A stretch of DNA of 9,480 bases from Chitinophagaceae bacterium (GTDB lineage Bacteria; Bacteroidota; Bacteroidia; Chitinophagales; Chitinophagaceae), in the NCBI GenBank assembly GCA_947442905.1, contig CANEWV010000038.1, positions 1 through 9,480 on the forward strand, given 5' to 3'. Shown here piece after piece: positions 1-5,392 of the stretch. A program made the position numbers and the translations under genes. Positions within the stretch are counted from its first letter, which is position 1. Every line of letters starts with the position of its first letter. The notes below the pieces were generated by a model. That model made no database searches. It saw only the letters and a program-made list of their open reading frames with translations, and was not told the DNA's origin.

Positions 1-12
1 CAGGCCCGAAAA

Positions 13-26
13 CTCAGGGTTATGAA
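13..26. repeat. 14-bp direct repeat of tRNA-Met anticodon region (candidate att core)
   Basis: The bases ctcagggttatgaa are identical to 2370-2383, inside the minus-strand tRNA-Met gene, and in the same orientation. The match continues imperfectly to the left (cccg at 5-8 aligns with cccg at 2362-2365). The tRNA copy spans the anticodon loop and the 3' strand of the anticodon stem. Tyrosine-recombinase islands commonly use such tRNA segments as attachment cores and leave a direct repeat at the far end. With the tRNA reading leftward, an insertion at its 3' side would occupy this side. That is an inference: no integrase gene lies in the window, and the copy does not continue to the tRNA 3' end as a classical att duplicate would. 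Confidence 0.45.
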
Positions 27-80
27 GATTTTATGAGAAAATGAAAGCGTTGATTTATAGATAGTTATGTTTTCACAAAA

Positions 81-110
81 CCGAAATCAACCGATTTCAG
101 TCGAATTCAG
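81..110. repeat. three tandem ~10-bp imperfect repeats
   Basis: Three consecutive 10-base units read ccgaaatcaa, ccgatttcag and tcgaattcag, sharing the pattern CGAWWTCA. The first two also form a small inverted repeat (gaaatc-aacc-gatttc, 83-98). The 10-bp period places the units on one face of the helix, as expected for a cooperative protein-binding array such as recombinase arm sites. The function is unknown. The rest of 1-263 holds no gene that I can support. Confidence 0.4.
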
Positions 111-141
111 GGGGTGTTTTCCTCACGCAGGGATTAATTTG

Positions 142-171
142 GTTTTTGATTGAAAAACTTTAATCAAAAAC
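142..171. repeat. 10-bp perfect inverted repeat, 10-base loop
   Basis: gtttttgatt (142-151) is the exact reverse complement of aatcaaaaac (162-171). The stem is AT-rich, and neither strand shows a long T tract directly after it, so it is a poor intrinsic terminator. It lies about 90 bases beyond the stop codon of the NAD(P)-binding gene ending at 264. It could be a weak terminator for that operon or a protein-binding site. Confidence 0.4.
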
Positions 172-263
172 TAACCGCTCACTTGGCTTTGGCTGGAACT
201 AAATTTTTCACTTAGAGTTACAAAAAATGCCTTTGAAATCAAATTCATAGACCTTTTTTATTT

Positions 264-920
264 CTACACACTAAGTAACCTCATATCCCTATTTTCTAAA
301 ATAGATTGATGATACCCATGTATGCCTACATCAAACATAGCTTTAGCAAGTTGCTTGTCTGTTATACTAAATTGATTGCCGAGTAATTTTAGTATTGGGT
401 AAGCATATCTTGACAATACATAAAAGAAGTTTGGTTCCTTTCTTTTTTTAGTTGGATAAATATAACCTGGTCTAAATGTATAGAACGCTTTAAAGTTTAA
501 TGCTGTTAAAGCATTTTCAATAGTGCCTTTGTCTCTAGCAAATTGCATACTACTTTTCTCTGTTGTATCTGCGCCTTGTCCACTCAATAAACAAAAGGTA
601 GCATTAGGGGCTACACTGTGTATTGAAATAGCTAATTGATATGGGTAGTCAACATTGATTTTTCTGAATTCATCAGATGGCACCGATCCTGTATACACAC
701 CTAAACAATAATATACTATAGAAATATTCTGAAATAAATGTGTATACATGTCGTAGTTCAAAAAATCTGATACAACTACTTCCTTGTATTTTTCATGTTG
801 GATATTGGTTGACTTTCTAACTAGAGCAGTAACTTCAATGACATCCTGATGCTGCAAACATAATTGAAGTATAATACCTCCAACCATTCCAGTACTTCCT
901 ACAATAACGACTTTCTTCAT
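264..920 (-). CDS. NAD(P)-binding atypical short-chain dehydrogenase (NmrA/TIP30-like)
   Basis: A 218-residue protein of the atypical (extended-type) SDR class that binds NAD(P) in a Rossmann fold. The N-terminal strand is followed by the dinucleotide-binding loop GSTGMVGG (residues 8-15). An acidic SD pair at 51-52 and VYYCLG near 69-74 fit the next strands. The segment LSGQGAD (112-118) followed by ARDKGTIE (128-135) matches the catalytic region of TIP30/HTATIP2-like proteins. The usual Tyr-x3-Lys is changed here: Lys131 is present, but the position four residues earlier is Phe127. It may therefore be a redox sensor or binding protein rather than a classical dehydrogenase. It is the second gene of a two-gene operon, 12 bases after the SDR upstream of it. 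The substrate is unknown. The start is ATG with the motif immediately following, as usual for the family. Confidence 0.8.
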   Translation of the reverse strand: MKKVVIVGSTGMVGGIILQLCLQHQDVIEVTALVRKSTNIQHEKYKEVVVSDFLNYDMYTHLFQNISIVYYCLGVYTGSVPSDEFRKINVDYPYQLAISIHSVAPNATFCLLSGQGADTTEKSSMQFARDKGTIENALTALNFKAFYTFRPGYIYPTKKRKEPNFFYVLSRYAYPILKLLGNQFSITDKQLAKAMFDVGIHGYHQSILENRDMRLLSV

Positions 921-932
921 TCTTTAATTTAT

Positions 933-1748
933 TTATAAATTGTAACTCTTTTTTACCATTAAAAAGTATAACTTATCCGAAAGTAATTTTCTTAGCATCA
1001 ACAACATAGGACCTGGTTTTCCCACAGCATATCTCATTTGATTACTATTGTCCGTTGCAGATTTATAAATCATCTTTGCTACGACTTCTGGACCTTCTGC
1101 ATCTTTCATTACTTTTTCGGCAGCATCGTTAAATTTTTGAATAAACCCGTCATATTGGTTTGTGTCAGTTGGTTTAATAAATTGACGACTTCTTCCATAA
1201 AAATCAGTGACAATCGGACCGGGTTCAATGAGTTTCATTTTTATATTAAATTGACTCAACTCATAATGTAATGATTCTGTAAAGCCTTCCACTGCGAATT
1301 TAGTAGCGTGGTATATGCTATATAAAGGAAAGGTGATTTTACCTCCCATGCTTGAAATTTGGATAATCATTCCACCGCCATTAGGTCTCATATGCTTTAT
1401 CGCTTCTCTTGTCACACGCATCAATCCAAAAACATTTGTATTAAATTGTTTTTCAATGATATCATCTGACATTGCCTCGAATGCACCGTCAACGCCATAA
1501 CCTGCATTATTAACAACTACATCTATTTTCCCAAAATCCTTTTCTGCTAGTGATATTGCATTTTTAATACTTTCAAGATTGGTAACGTCTAGGGCACATA
1601 GTTTCACATTTGGTAAGTCCTTAAAATCTAACTCATTTTCAGGATGCCTTTGAGTTGCAATTACATTCCATCCCATTTTAGCAAACTCAAAAACAGTTGA
1701 TTTCCCAATACCACTTGAAGTTCCTGTAATCAATATTGTCTTTTTCAT
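933..1748 (-). CDS. SDR family oxidoreductase (classical)
   Basis: A 271-residue classical short-chain dehydrogenase/reductase, a soluble NAD(P)-dependent enzyme acting on carbonyl or hydroxyl groups. The cofactor loop TGTSSGIG is at 8-15, Asp54 in LDVTN fits the adenine-binding position, and NNAG is at 80-83. The catalytic set is Asn105 in NTNVFG, Ser133, Tyr146 and Lys150 (YHATK). EPGPIVTDF near 175-183 is the usual PG motif. The full-length family pattern is intact, so activity is expected, but the substrate cannot be read from sequence. It is the first gene of an operon with the gene ending at 264 and diverges from a MerR regulator, with a 30-bp dyad in between. Control by that MerR protein is therefore likely. 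Confidence 0.9.
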   Translation of the reverse strand: MKKTILITGTSSGIGKSTVFEFAKMGWNVIATQRHPENELDFKDLPNVKLCALDVTNLESIKNAISLAEKDFGKIDVVVNNAGYGVDGAFEAMSDDIIEKQFNTNVFGLMRVTREAIKHMRPNGGGMIIQISSMGGKITFPLYSIYHATKFAVEGFTESLHYELSQFNIKMKLIEPGPIVTDFYGRSRQFIKPTDTNQYDGFIQKFNDAAEKVMKDAEGPEVVAKMIYKSATDNSNQMRYAVGKPGPMLLMLRKLLSDKLYFLMVKKSYNL

Positions 1749-1796
1749 TTTGAATTTATTTTTTGTTCAACGAAACTATTGGGTTATTTTCAAACT

Positions 1797-1826
1797 AACA
1801 ACAGTAGAGTATAGTCTATAGTTGTT
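1797..1826. promoter_or_regulatory. 30-bp dyad, candidate MerR operator between divergent genes
   Basis: The left arm aacaacagtag (1797-1807) and right arm ctatagttgtt (1816-1826) are inverted copies matching at 9 of 11 positions, around an 8-base centre. A perfect 11-base inner palindrome, tatagtctata, spans 1810-1820. The dyad sits between the SDR gene and the MerR gene. Its right arm overlaps the -33 region of the predicted merR promoter. Its left arm touches a weak minus-strand -7 match (ttagtttg, complement of 1791-1798) that could serve the SDR operon. MerR-family proteins bind long dyads in the promoter spacer, so binding by the adjacent regulator is a reasonable inference. Confidence 0.6.
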
Positions 1827-1852
1827 ATTTATTTTTCAACACACTATATTTG
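1821..1852 (+). promoter_or_regulatory. merR-type gene promoter, near-leaderless
   Basis: The -7 box tatatttg (1845-1852) matches the Bacteroidota consensus TAnnTTTG perfectly. A -33-like gttg lies at 1821-1824, 20 bases upstream (consensus TTTG). The box ends only four bases before the ATG at 1857, so transcription should begin at or within a few bases of the start codon. This predicts a leaderless mRNA. Confidence 0.6.
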
Positions 1853-1856
1853 CAAT

Positions 1857-2219
1857 ATGTTAATAAACGAACTATCAAAGAAAACAGGGATTTCTACTCA
1901 TACGATTCGCTTCTATGAGAAGTCGGGATTAATTGAGGGAAAACAAGATGAATCGATTAAGTCAAATAATTATTACCAATATGACGATGTAACAGTTGAA
2001 AAACTTGAATTCATTAGTGATGCCAAGTCCGTTGGATTTACCATTAAAGAAATAGGTCAAATCATTGACGCCTGGTACAACAGGAAATACACCAAGAAAC
2101 AAAAACTCGAAATTCTTGATGATAAGTTGACTTCTTTGGAACAGAAGATGAAGGAGATTAAGGAGATGAAGAAACAGATTCTACAATTTAAAGAGGATGT
2201 TGTTAAAGACAGATGTTAA
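1857..2219 (+). CDS. MerR family transcriptional regulator
   Basis: A 120-residue DNA-binding regulator. The N-terminal winged helix-turn-helix is clear: INELSKKTGISTHTIRFYEK at 3-22, then the wing with NNYYQYDDVTVEKLEFI at about 37-53. GFTIKEIGQII near 60-70 is the usual second-helix segment. Residues from about 77 on (KKQKLEILDDKLTSLEQKMK and following) form the antiparallel dimerisation coiled coil. There is no sizeable effector domain. The only cysteine is the last residue, so the metal-binding cysteines of MerR/CadR/ZntR-type sensors are absent and a metal ligand is unlikely. Its divergent position and the intergenic dyad suggest that it controls the two oxidoreductase genes and itself. 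The inducer is unknown. Confidence 0.9.
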   Translation: MLINELSKKTGISTHTIRFYEKSGLIEGKQDESIKSNNYYQYDDVTVEKLEFISDAKSVGFTIKEIGQIIDAWYNRKYTKKQKLEILDDKLTSLEQKMKEIKEMKKQILQFKEDVVKDRC

Positions 2220-2303
2220 TGATGAGAACTCAAAAACCTCACGCATTAAAACCCAATGATAGCAAGTGTTTCAAGATAAAAGTGATGTTTTCATGAAATA
2301 ACA

Positions 2304-2331
2304 AAGGACCCACGATTTAACGTAAGTCCTT
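2304..2331 (-). terminator. hairpin terminator downstream of tRNA-Met
   Basis: On the minus strand, aaggacttacg pairs with cgtgggtcctt over 11 positions including two G-U pairs, around a 6-base loop. It starts about 10 bases after the tRNA 3' end. The following tract (tgttattt) is only moderately T-rich. The position fits a tRNA terminator or 3' processing stem. Confidence 0.5.
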
Positions 2332-2341
2332 GATTTTCATG

Positions 2342-2415
2342 TAGCGAGACCGGGATTTGAACCCGGGACCTCAGGGTTATGAATCCTGTGCTCTAACCAA
2401 CTGAGCTACCTCGCC
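2342..2415 (-). tRNA. tRNA-Met (CAT anticodon), probably elongator
   Basis: The minus strand folds as a 74-base cloverleaf. The acceptor stem starts GGCGAGG and pairs with TCTCGCT, ending in a G-U pair at 1-72. The D arm is GCTC/GAGC, the anticodon loop TTCATAA gives CAT, and the T arm is CCGGG-TTCAAAT-CCCGG, with discriminator A. No CCA is encoded. G1 instead of the initiator's unpaired C1, and the absence of three G-C pairs next to the anticodon loop, argue against an initiator. The D-arm sequence resembles elongator tRNA-Met, though tRNA-Ile2 (CAT modified to lysidine) cannot be wholly excluded. The anticodon stem has an A-C mismatch at 31-39. Confidence 0.93.
2370..2383. repeat. tRNA copy of the 14-bp direct repeat
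   Basis: This is the second copy of ctcagggttatgaa, lying inside the tRNA-Met gene over the anticodon loop and the 3' strand of the anticodon stem. The other copy is at 13-26. See that entry for the attachment-site interpretation. Confidence 0.45.
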
Positions 2416-2435
2416 AAGAGGTCCATTTAGGGCTG

Positions 2436-2443
2436 CAAATATA
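2436..2443 (-). promoter_or_regulatory. -7 box of tRNA-Met promoter
   Basis: The minus strand reads tatatttg, a perfect TAnnTTTG, about 20 bases upstream of the tRNA 5' end. No good -33 TTTG was found at the normal spacing. Confidence 0.5.
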
Positions 2444-2457
2444 GGGTATCAAATGTT

Positions 2458-3063
2458 TTAATGGATAGCTAATTCAAACAATTTCTCGTCACCTAAAAAA
2501 CCAGCCAGTGTATCGCCGGGTAAACAAGGCCCTACACCAGCGGGGGTGCCCGTATATACTAAATCGCCCGGCGATAGGGTAAAGTAGCCAGATATGTGCT
2601 CTAAAAGGGTTTCAAAGCTATAAATCATGTCTTGTGTGGTGCCGGATTGGGCTTTTTGGCCGTTTTTGGTAAGGGAAAACAAAATTTCGCCTGCGTTACC
2701 ATTAAAAGGCTTCCACTCCCCCACAATAGCCGAGTTATCCCAGGCCTTTGCTTTTTCCCAAGGTAAGCCCTTAGATTTTAGGCCGGATTGTACGTCACGG
2801 GCTGTAAAATCGATACCTACCGTAATGGCGTCTACACAGCTTAGGGCGTTAGCAGCCGAAATGTTTTTAGCTGTTTTACCTATGCGCAAAACAAGTTCTA
2901 TTTCGTAATGTAAATCAGAAGTAAAACTTGGATACGCAAACTTTGCACCAGGTGCTAATAACGCCGTATCAGGCTTCATAAAAATTACCGGTGCTTCAGG
3001 TAAAGCGTTGCCTAATTCTTTGGCGTGCTCTGCGTAATTGCGGCCTACACAAAATATTTTCAT
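2458..3063 (-). CDS. fumarylacetoacetate hydrolase (FAH) family protein
   Basis: A 201-residue single-domain cytoplasmic enzyme of the FAH superfamily, the size class that includes acylpyruvate hydrolases and oxaloacetate decarboxylases (FAHD1/YcgM-like). The fold signature is complete. KIFCVGRNYAEHAKEL opens the protein, PVIFMKPDTAL is at 25-35, and the divalent-metal ligands are expected to be Glu54 and Glu56 in HYEIEL and Asp85 in IDFTARDVQ. LPWEKAKAWD (100-109) and TGTPAGVGP (171-179) are further family motifs. The likely reaction is C-C bond hydrolysis or decarboxylation of a 2-oxoacid with Mg2+ or Mn2+; the exact substrate is not determinable. It starts five bases after the pth stop codon and is probably co-transcribed with it. 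Confidence 0.92.
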   Translation of the reverse strand: MKIFCVGRNYAEHAKELGNALPEAPVIFMKPDTALLAPGAKFAYPSFTSDLHYEIELVLRIGKTAKNISAANALSCVDAITVGIDFTARDVQSGLKSKGLPWEKAKAWDNSAIVGEWKPFNGNAGEILFSLTKNGQKAQSGTTQDMIYSFETLLEHISGYFTLSPGDLVYTGTPAGVGPCLPGDTLAGFLGDEKLFELAIH

Positions 3064-3068
3064 AAAAA

Positions 3069-3647
3069 TTAAATTTCAAAATTTAAAGCATTGCAAACCG
3101 TCATGGTTCTATCAAGCCCAATAGCAGCAAAGGATTCAATCACTTCAATGCTCTTGTCAATTTTTTGTTGTACCACCGGTTGCTCACTTGCTAACCATTT
3201 GCCCAGCACAAAATCTACCTGACCACCTTTTGGGAATTGATTGCCTATACCAAATCTAAGCTTTGGATACACATCGGTACCAAGCATTAACTGAATATCT
3301 TTTAATCCATTATGCCCCGCATCAGAACCACTGCCCCTTAATCGCATTTTATTTAAGGGTAACGCTAAATCATCCACCACCGTAAGCGTTTGGCTGGGTT
3401 CTAGTTTTTCTTTGTCCATCCAATACTTAAATGCTTTACCACTTAAGTTCATATACGTTGTAGGCTTGATGCAAATAAATTGCTTACCCTTCCAGGTAAC
3501 GGTAGCAACATCTGCTAAGCGGTCGTTTTTAAACATTCCGCCATGCTTGAGCACAAAAGCGCTCACTACATCAAAACCAATGTTGTGGCGGGTGTGTGCG
3601 TATTCGGATCCTATATTACCGAGTCCTACAATTAAAAATTTATGCAT
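3069..3647 (-). CDS. pth: peptidyl-tRNA hydrolase
   Basis: Releases tRNA from peptidyl-tRNA that has dropped off the ribosome; essential in most bacteria and cytoplasmic. The 192-residue protein has the normal family length. All active-site residues are visible: Asn11 in VGLGNIG, catalytic His21 in TRHNIGF, Asn67 in KPTTYMNLSG, Asp93 in VVDDLALP and Asn113 in GSDAGHNGLKDI. The frame stays open upstream to 3848, but that extension has no family similarity and would overlap the divergent Crp/Fnr gene. The ATG at 3647 gives the expected MHKFLIVGLGN start. It is the first gene of a pair with the FAH family gene, and a perfect -7 box lies just upstream. Confidence 0.97.
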   Translation of the reverse strand: MHKFLIVGLGNIGSEYAHTRHNIGFDVVSAFVLKHGGMFKNDRLADVATVTWKGKQFICIKPTTYMNLSGKAFKYWMDKEKLEPSQTLTVVDDLALPLNKMRLRGSGSDAGHNGLKDIQLMLGTDVYPKLRFGIGNQFPKGGQVDFVLGKWLASEQPVVQQKIDKSIEVIESFAAIGLDRTMTVCNALNFEI

Positions 3648-3664
3648 AGCGTATGGGAAAGGGC

Positions 3665-3672
3665 CAAATTTA
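3665..3672 (-). promoter_or_regulatory. -7 box of pth promoter
   Basis: The minus strand reads taaatttg, a perfect TAnnTTTG, 17 bases before the pth ATG, predicting a leader of roughly 10 bases. The nearest -33-like TTTG (complement of 3684-3687) is only 11 bases away, short of the usual 17-23, so the -33 element is not assigned. Confidence 0.5.
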
Positions 3673-3705
3673 GTTAAAAAACACAAAAATGGGTAACTTG
3701 CATTT

Positions 3706-4308
3706 GTGATTACTAAAGAACAACTAACAATCCTCTTTCCTAATTTAGAAGATGGTTTGTACGAAGCCATTCTAGAGCATGCCGAAATAAAAGAAATTAC
3801 TGCAGGCACGCCCCTACTAAAAGTGGGACAAAATATTAAATCTACCATGATGGTAGTAGAAGGTACCGTTAAACTCTATCAAGAAAACGAAGAAGGTGAC
3901 GAGTATTTCATGTACTATATATCACCCGGTCAGGCATGCGCCGTTTCCATGGTATGTAGTTTTCAAGCCGAACAAAGTCAGGTGCTTGCAAAAGCCCTCA
4001 CAAATGTTACACTCCTTACCATCCCCATTAAATATATGGATGAGTGGCTTAGCGAGTTTAAAAGCTGGCACTACTTTGTCATTAAAACCTACCGCACCCG
4101 CTTTGAAGAACTATTAAAAACAGTAAACGAAGTGGCGTTTAAAAATATGGATGATCGCCTAGAATTTTACCTCAAACAACAGGTAGAAAAATTTGGCACC
4201 ACCCTTAAACTTACCCATCAAGAAATTGCTACCGACCTTAACAGCTCGCGCGAAGTCATTAGCCGCCTCATGAAAAAGATGGAAGAAAACGGAAGGCTTA
4301 AAAAATAA
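3706..4308 (+). CDS. Crp/Fnr family transcriptional regulator
   Basis: A 200-residue regulator with an N-terminal cyclic-nucleotide-binding-like beta roll (about 20-110), a dimerisation helix (about 113-145) and a C-terminal helix-turn-helix (about 169-195). The recognition helix SSREVISRL places Arg182, Glu183 and Arg187 with the same spacing as the GTGA-reading Arg-Glu-x3-Arg of E. coli CRP. The cAMP pocket pattern (GELGL and the Arg-Ser pair) is missing; residues 77-84 read ACAVSMVC instead. cAMP is thus an unlikely ligand, and Cys78/Cys84 are possible thiol sensors. The start is GTG: a stop codon lies 12 bases upstream in frame and the first internal ATG would delete part of the beta roll. 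No clear ribosome-binding site is seen. It converges on the sulfur operon, and CRP-like operators precede the sulfur genes, so it is the probable regulator of that locus. Confidence 0.93.
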   Translation: MITKEQLTILFPNLEDGLYEAILEHAEIKEITAGTPLLKVGQNIKSTMMVVEGTVKLYQENEEGDEYFMYYISPGQACAVSMVCSFQAEQSQVLAKALTNVTLLTIPIKYMDEWLSEFKSWHYFVIKTYRTRFEELLKTVNEVAFKNMDDRLEFYLKQQVEKFGTTLKLTHQEIATDLNSSREVISRLMKKMEENGRLKK

Positions 4309-4341
4309 GTGACCGCTAGCTATTAACTAGTGCGGTAACTT
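4307..4341 (-). terminator. terminator hairpin between convergent genes
   Basis: aagtgaccgc (4307-4316) and gcggtaactt (4332-4341) form a 10-position stem with one mismatch. On the minus strand it is followed by atttttt, a good intrinsic terminator for the sulfur operon. The stem includes the last codons of the minus-strand YeeE gene and touches the stop codon of the plus-strand regulator gene. For the plus strand the trailing sequence is not T-rich, so termination in that direction is less certain. Confidence 0.7.
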
Positions 4342-4812
4342 ATCTCTAAAATATCCGTAGGTCCATGTGCCTGCAACAGCACTTGCTATTACTATCAATA
4401 CCGCGTAAAAGCCTGCACCTATATGTGCAAATAAAGGACCAGGGCATGCACCCGTTAAAGCCCAACCAAATCCAAACAACAAGCCACCATAAATTTGACC
4501 CTTGCTAAATTCTTTATCGGCAATTACAATTTTTTCGCCGTGAATGGTTTTTACATTTAGTTTTTTAATTAAAAAAACACTAATTGCCCCAACCGCTACC
4601 GCCGTGCCTATCACACCAAACATGTGAAAGCTTTGTAGTCTAAACATCTCTTGGATTCTAAACCAAGAAATAATTTCGGCCTTCACAAATACAATTCCAA
4701 AAATAATACCCACAATAGTATATTTTACATTATACCAACCAGGGTGCTGTTGTTCCGATGCGTTTACGCATGCTGTATTGCTATCTATATTTTGTACTTT
4801 TTCGTTGTTCAT
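4327..4812 (-). CDS. YeeE/YedE family half-transporter (DUF6691 type)
   Basis: A 161-residue inner-membrane protein corresponding to the second half of YeeE/TsuA-type thiosulfate importers. About four membrane segments are visible: roughly 31-48, 63-83, 107-125 and 132-152. The motif GFGWALTGACPGPLFAHIG (114-132) carries Cys123, equivalent to one of the cysteines that relay thiosulfate through full-length YeeE. The first 28 residues are hydrophilic. It follows the other half-protein by 10 bases, and the two probably assemble into one pore. It is the last gene of the operon and its 3' end forms part of the terminator stem. Thiosulfate or a related sulfur anion is the likely substrate, inferred from the family and from the TsdA-like neighbour. 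Confidence 0.9.
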   Translation of the reverse strand: MNNEKVQNIDSNTACVNASEQQHPGWYNVKYTIVGIIFGIVFVKAEIISWFRIQEMFRLQSFHMFGVIGTAVAVGAISVFLIKKLNVKTIHGEKIVIADKEFSKGQIYGGLLFGFGWALTGACPGPLFAHIGAGFYAVLIVIASAVAGTWTYGYFRDKLPH

Positions 4813-4822
4813 TGTTCTGTTT

Positions 4823-5386
4823 TTATAAAGATAAAATCCAAGGTAAAATAATGTTGGCCATTAAAAAGCCGCCTACCATAAATGAGATGGTTGCCACTAA
4901 AGATGGCCATTGTAAATTACTAAGTCCCATAATGGCATGCCCCGATGTACAACCGCCTGCATAACGCGTACCAAAGCCTACTAAAAATCCACCTATTACC
5001 ATAATAATAAAACCTCTTACGGTTAGTAGTGCTTCAAAACTAAATAGTTCTTTAGGTAACATATAACTATAATCAGTTAAACCATAACCCGCCAACTCCG
5101 CTTGTAAAGCCGGACTCACTGCAATGGGTGCATCTGTCATTAAAAAATAATTAGCAATAAAAGCACCTGCAAAAATACCACCTACAAAAAAGAAATTCCA
5201 TATTTCCTTTTTCCAGTCGTATTTAAAAAATGTAATGTCCGCCGGAAAACAAGCAGCACATACATGCCTTAGGTTAGAAGAAATACCAAATGTTTTGTTT
5301 CCTAAAATTAAAAGTGCGGGTACAATAAGCCCAATTAAAATACCGGCTACATACCAGGGCCAGGGTTGAATAATTTGTTCCATCAT
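4823..5386 (-). CDS. YeeE/YedE family half-transporter
   Basis: A 187-residue inner-membrane protein matching the first half of YeeE/TsuA. Hydrophobic segments lie at about 11-30, 63-83, 121-140 and 161-184. Conserved cysteines are in HVCAACFPAD (Cys43, Cys46) and in GFGTRYAGGCTSGHAIMG (Cys146). The latter motif is the YeeE hallmark where thiosulfate is held by S-H contacts. It begins six bases after the cytochrome gene and ends 10 bases before its partner half. Met1 and Met2 are both possible starts; the first is kept. The predicted role is uptake of thiosulfate or similar small sulfur species from the periplasm. Confidence 0.92.
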   Translation of the reverse strand: MMEQIIQPWPWYVAGILIGLIVPALLILGNKTFGISSNLRHVCAACFPADITFFKYDWKKEIWNFFFVGGIFAGAFIANYFLMTDAPIAVSPALQAELAGYGLTDYSYMLPKELFSFEALLTVRGFIIMVIGGFLVGFGTRYAGGCTSGHAIMGLSNLQWPSLVATISFMVGGFLMANIILPWILSL

Positions 5387-5392
5387 GTTTGT

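Noticed and set aside
2627..2908. Plus-strand open frame opposite the FAH gene
   Set aside because: It is a mirror of a well-conserved coding sequence with no family resemblance of its own.
3648..3848. 67-codon N-terminal extension of pth
   Set aside because: The extension has no peptidyl-tRNA hydrolase similarity and overlaps the Crp/Fnr coding region. The ATG at 3647 gives the conserved start and a promoter box precedes it.
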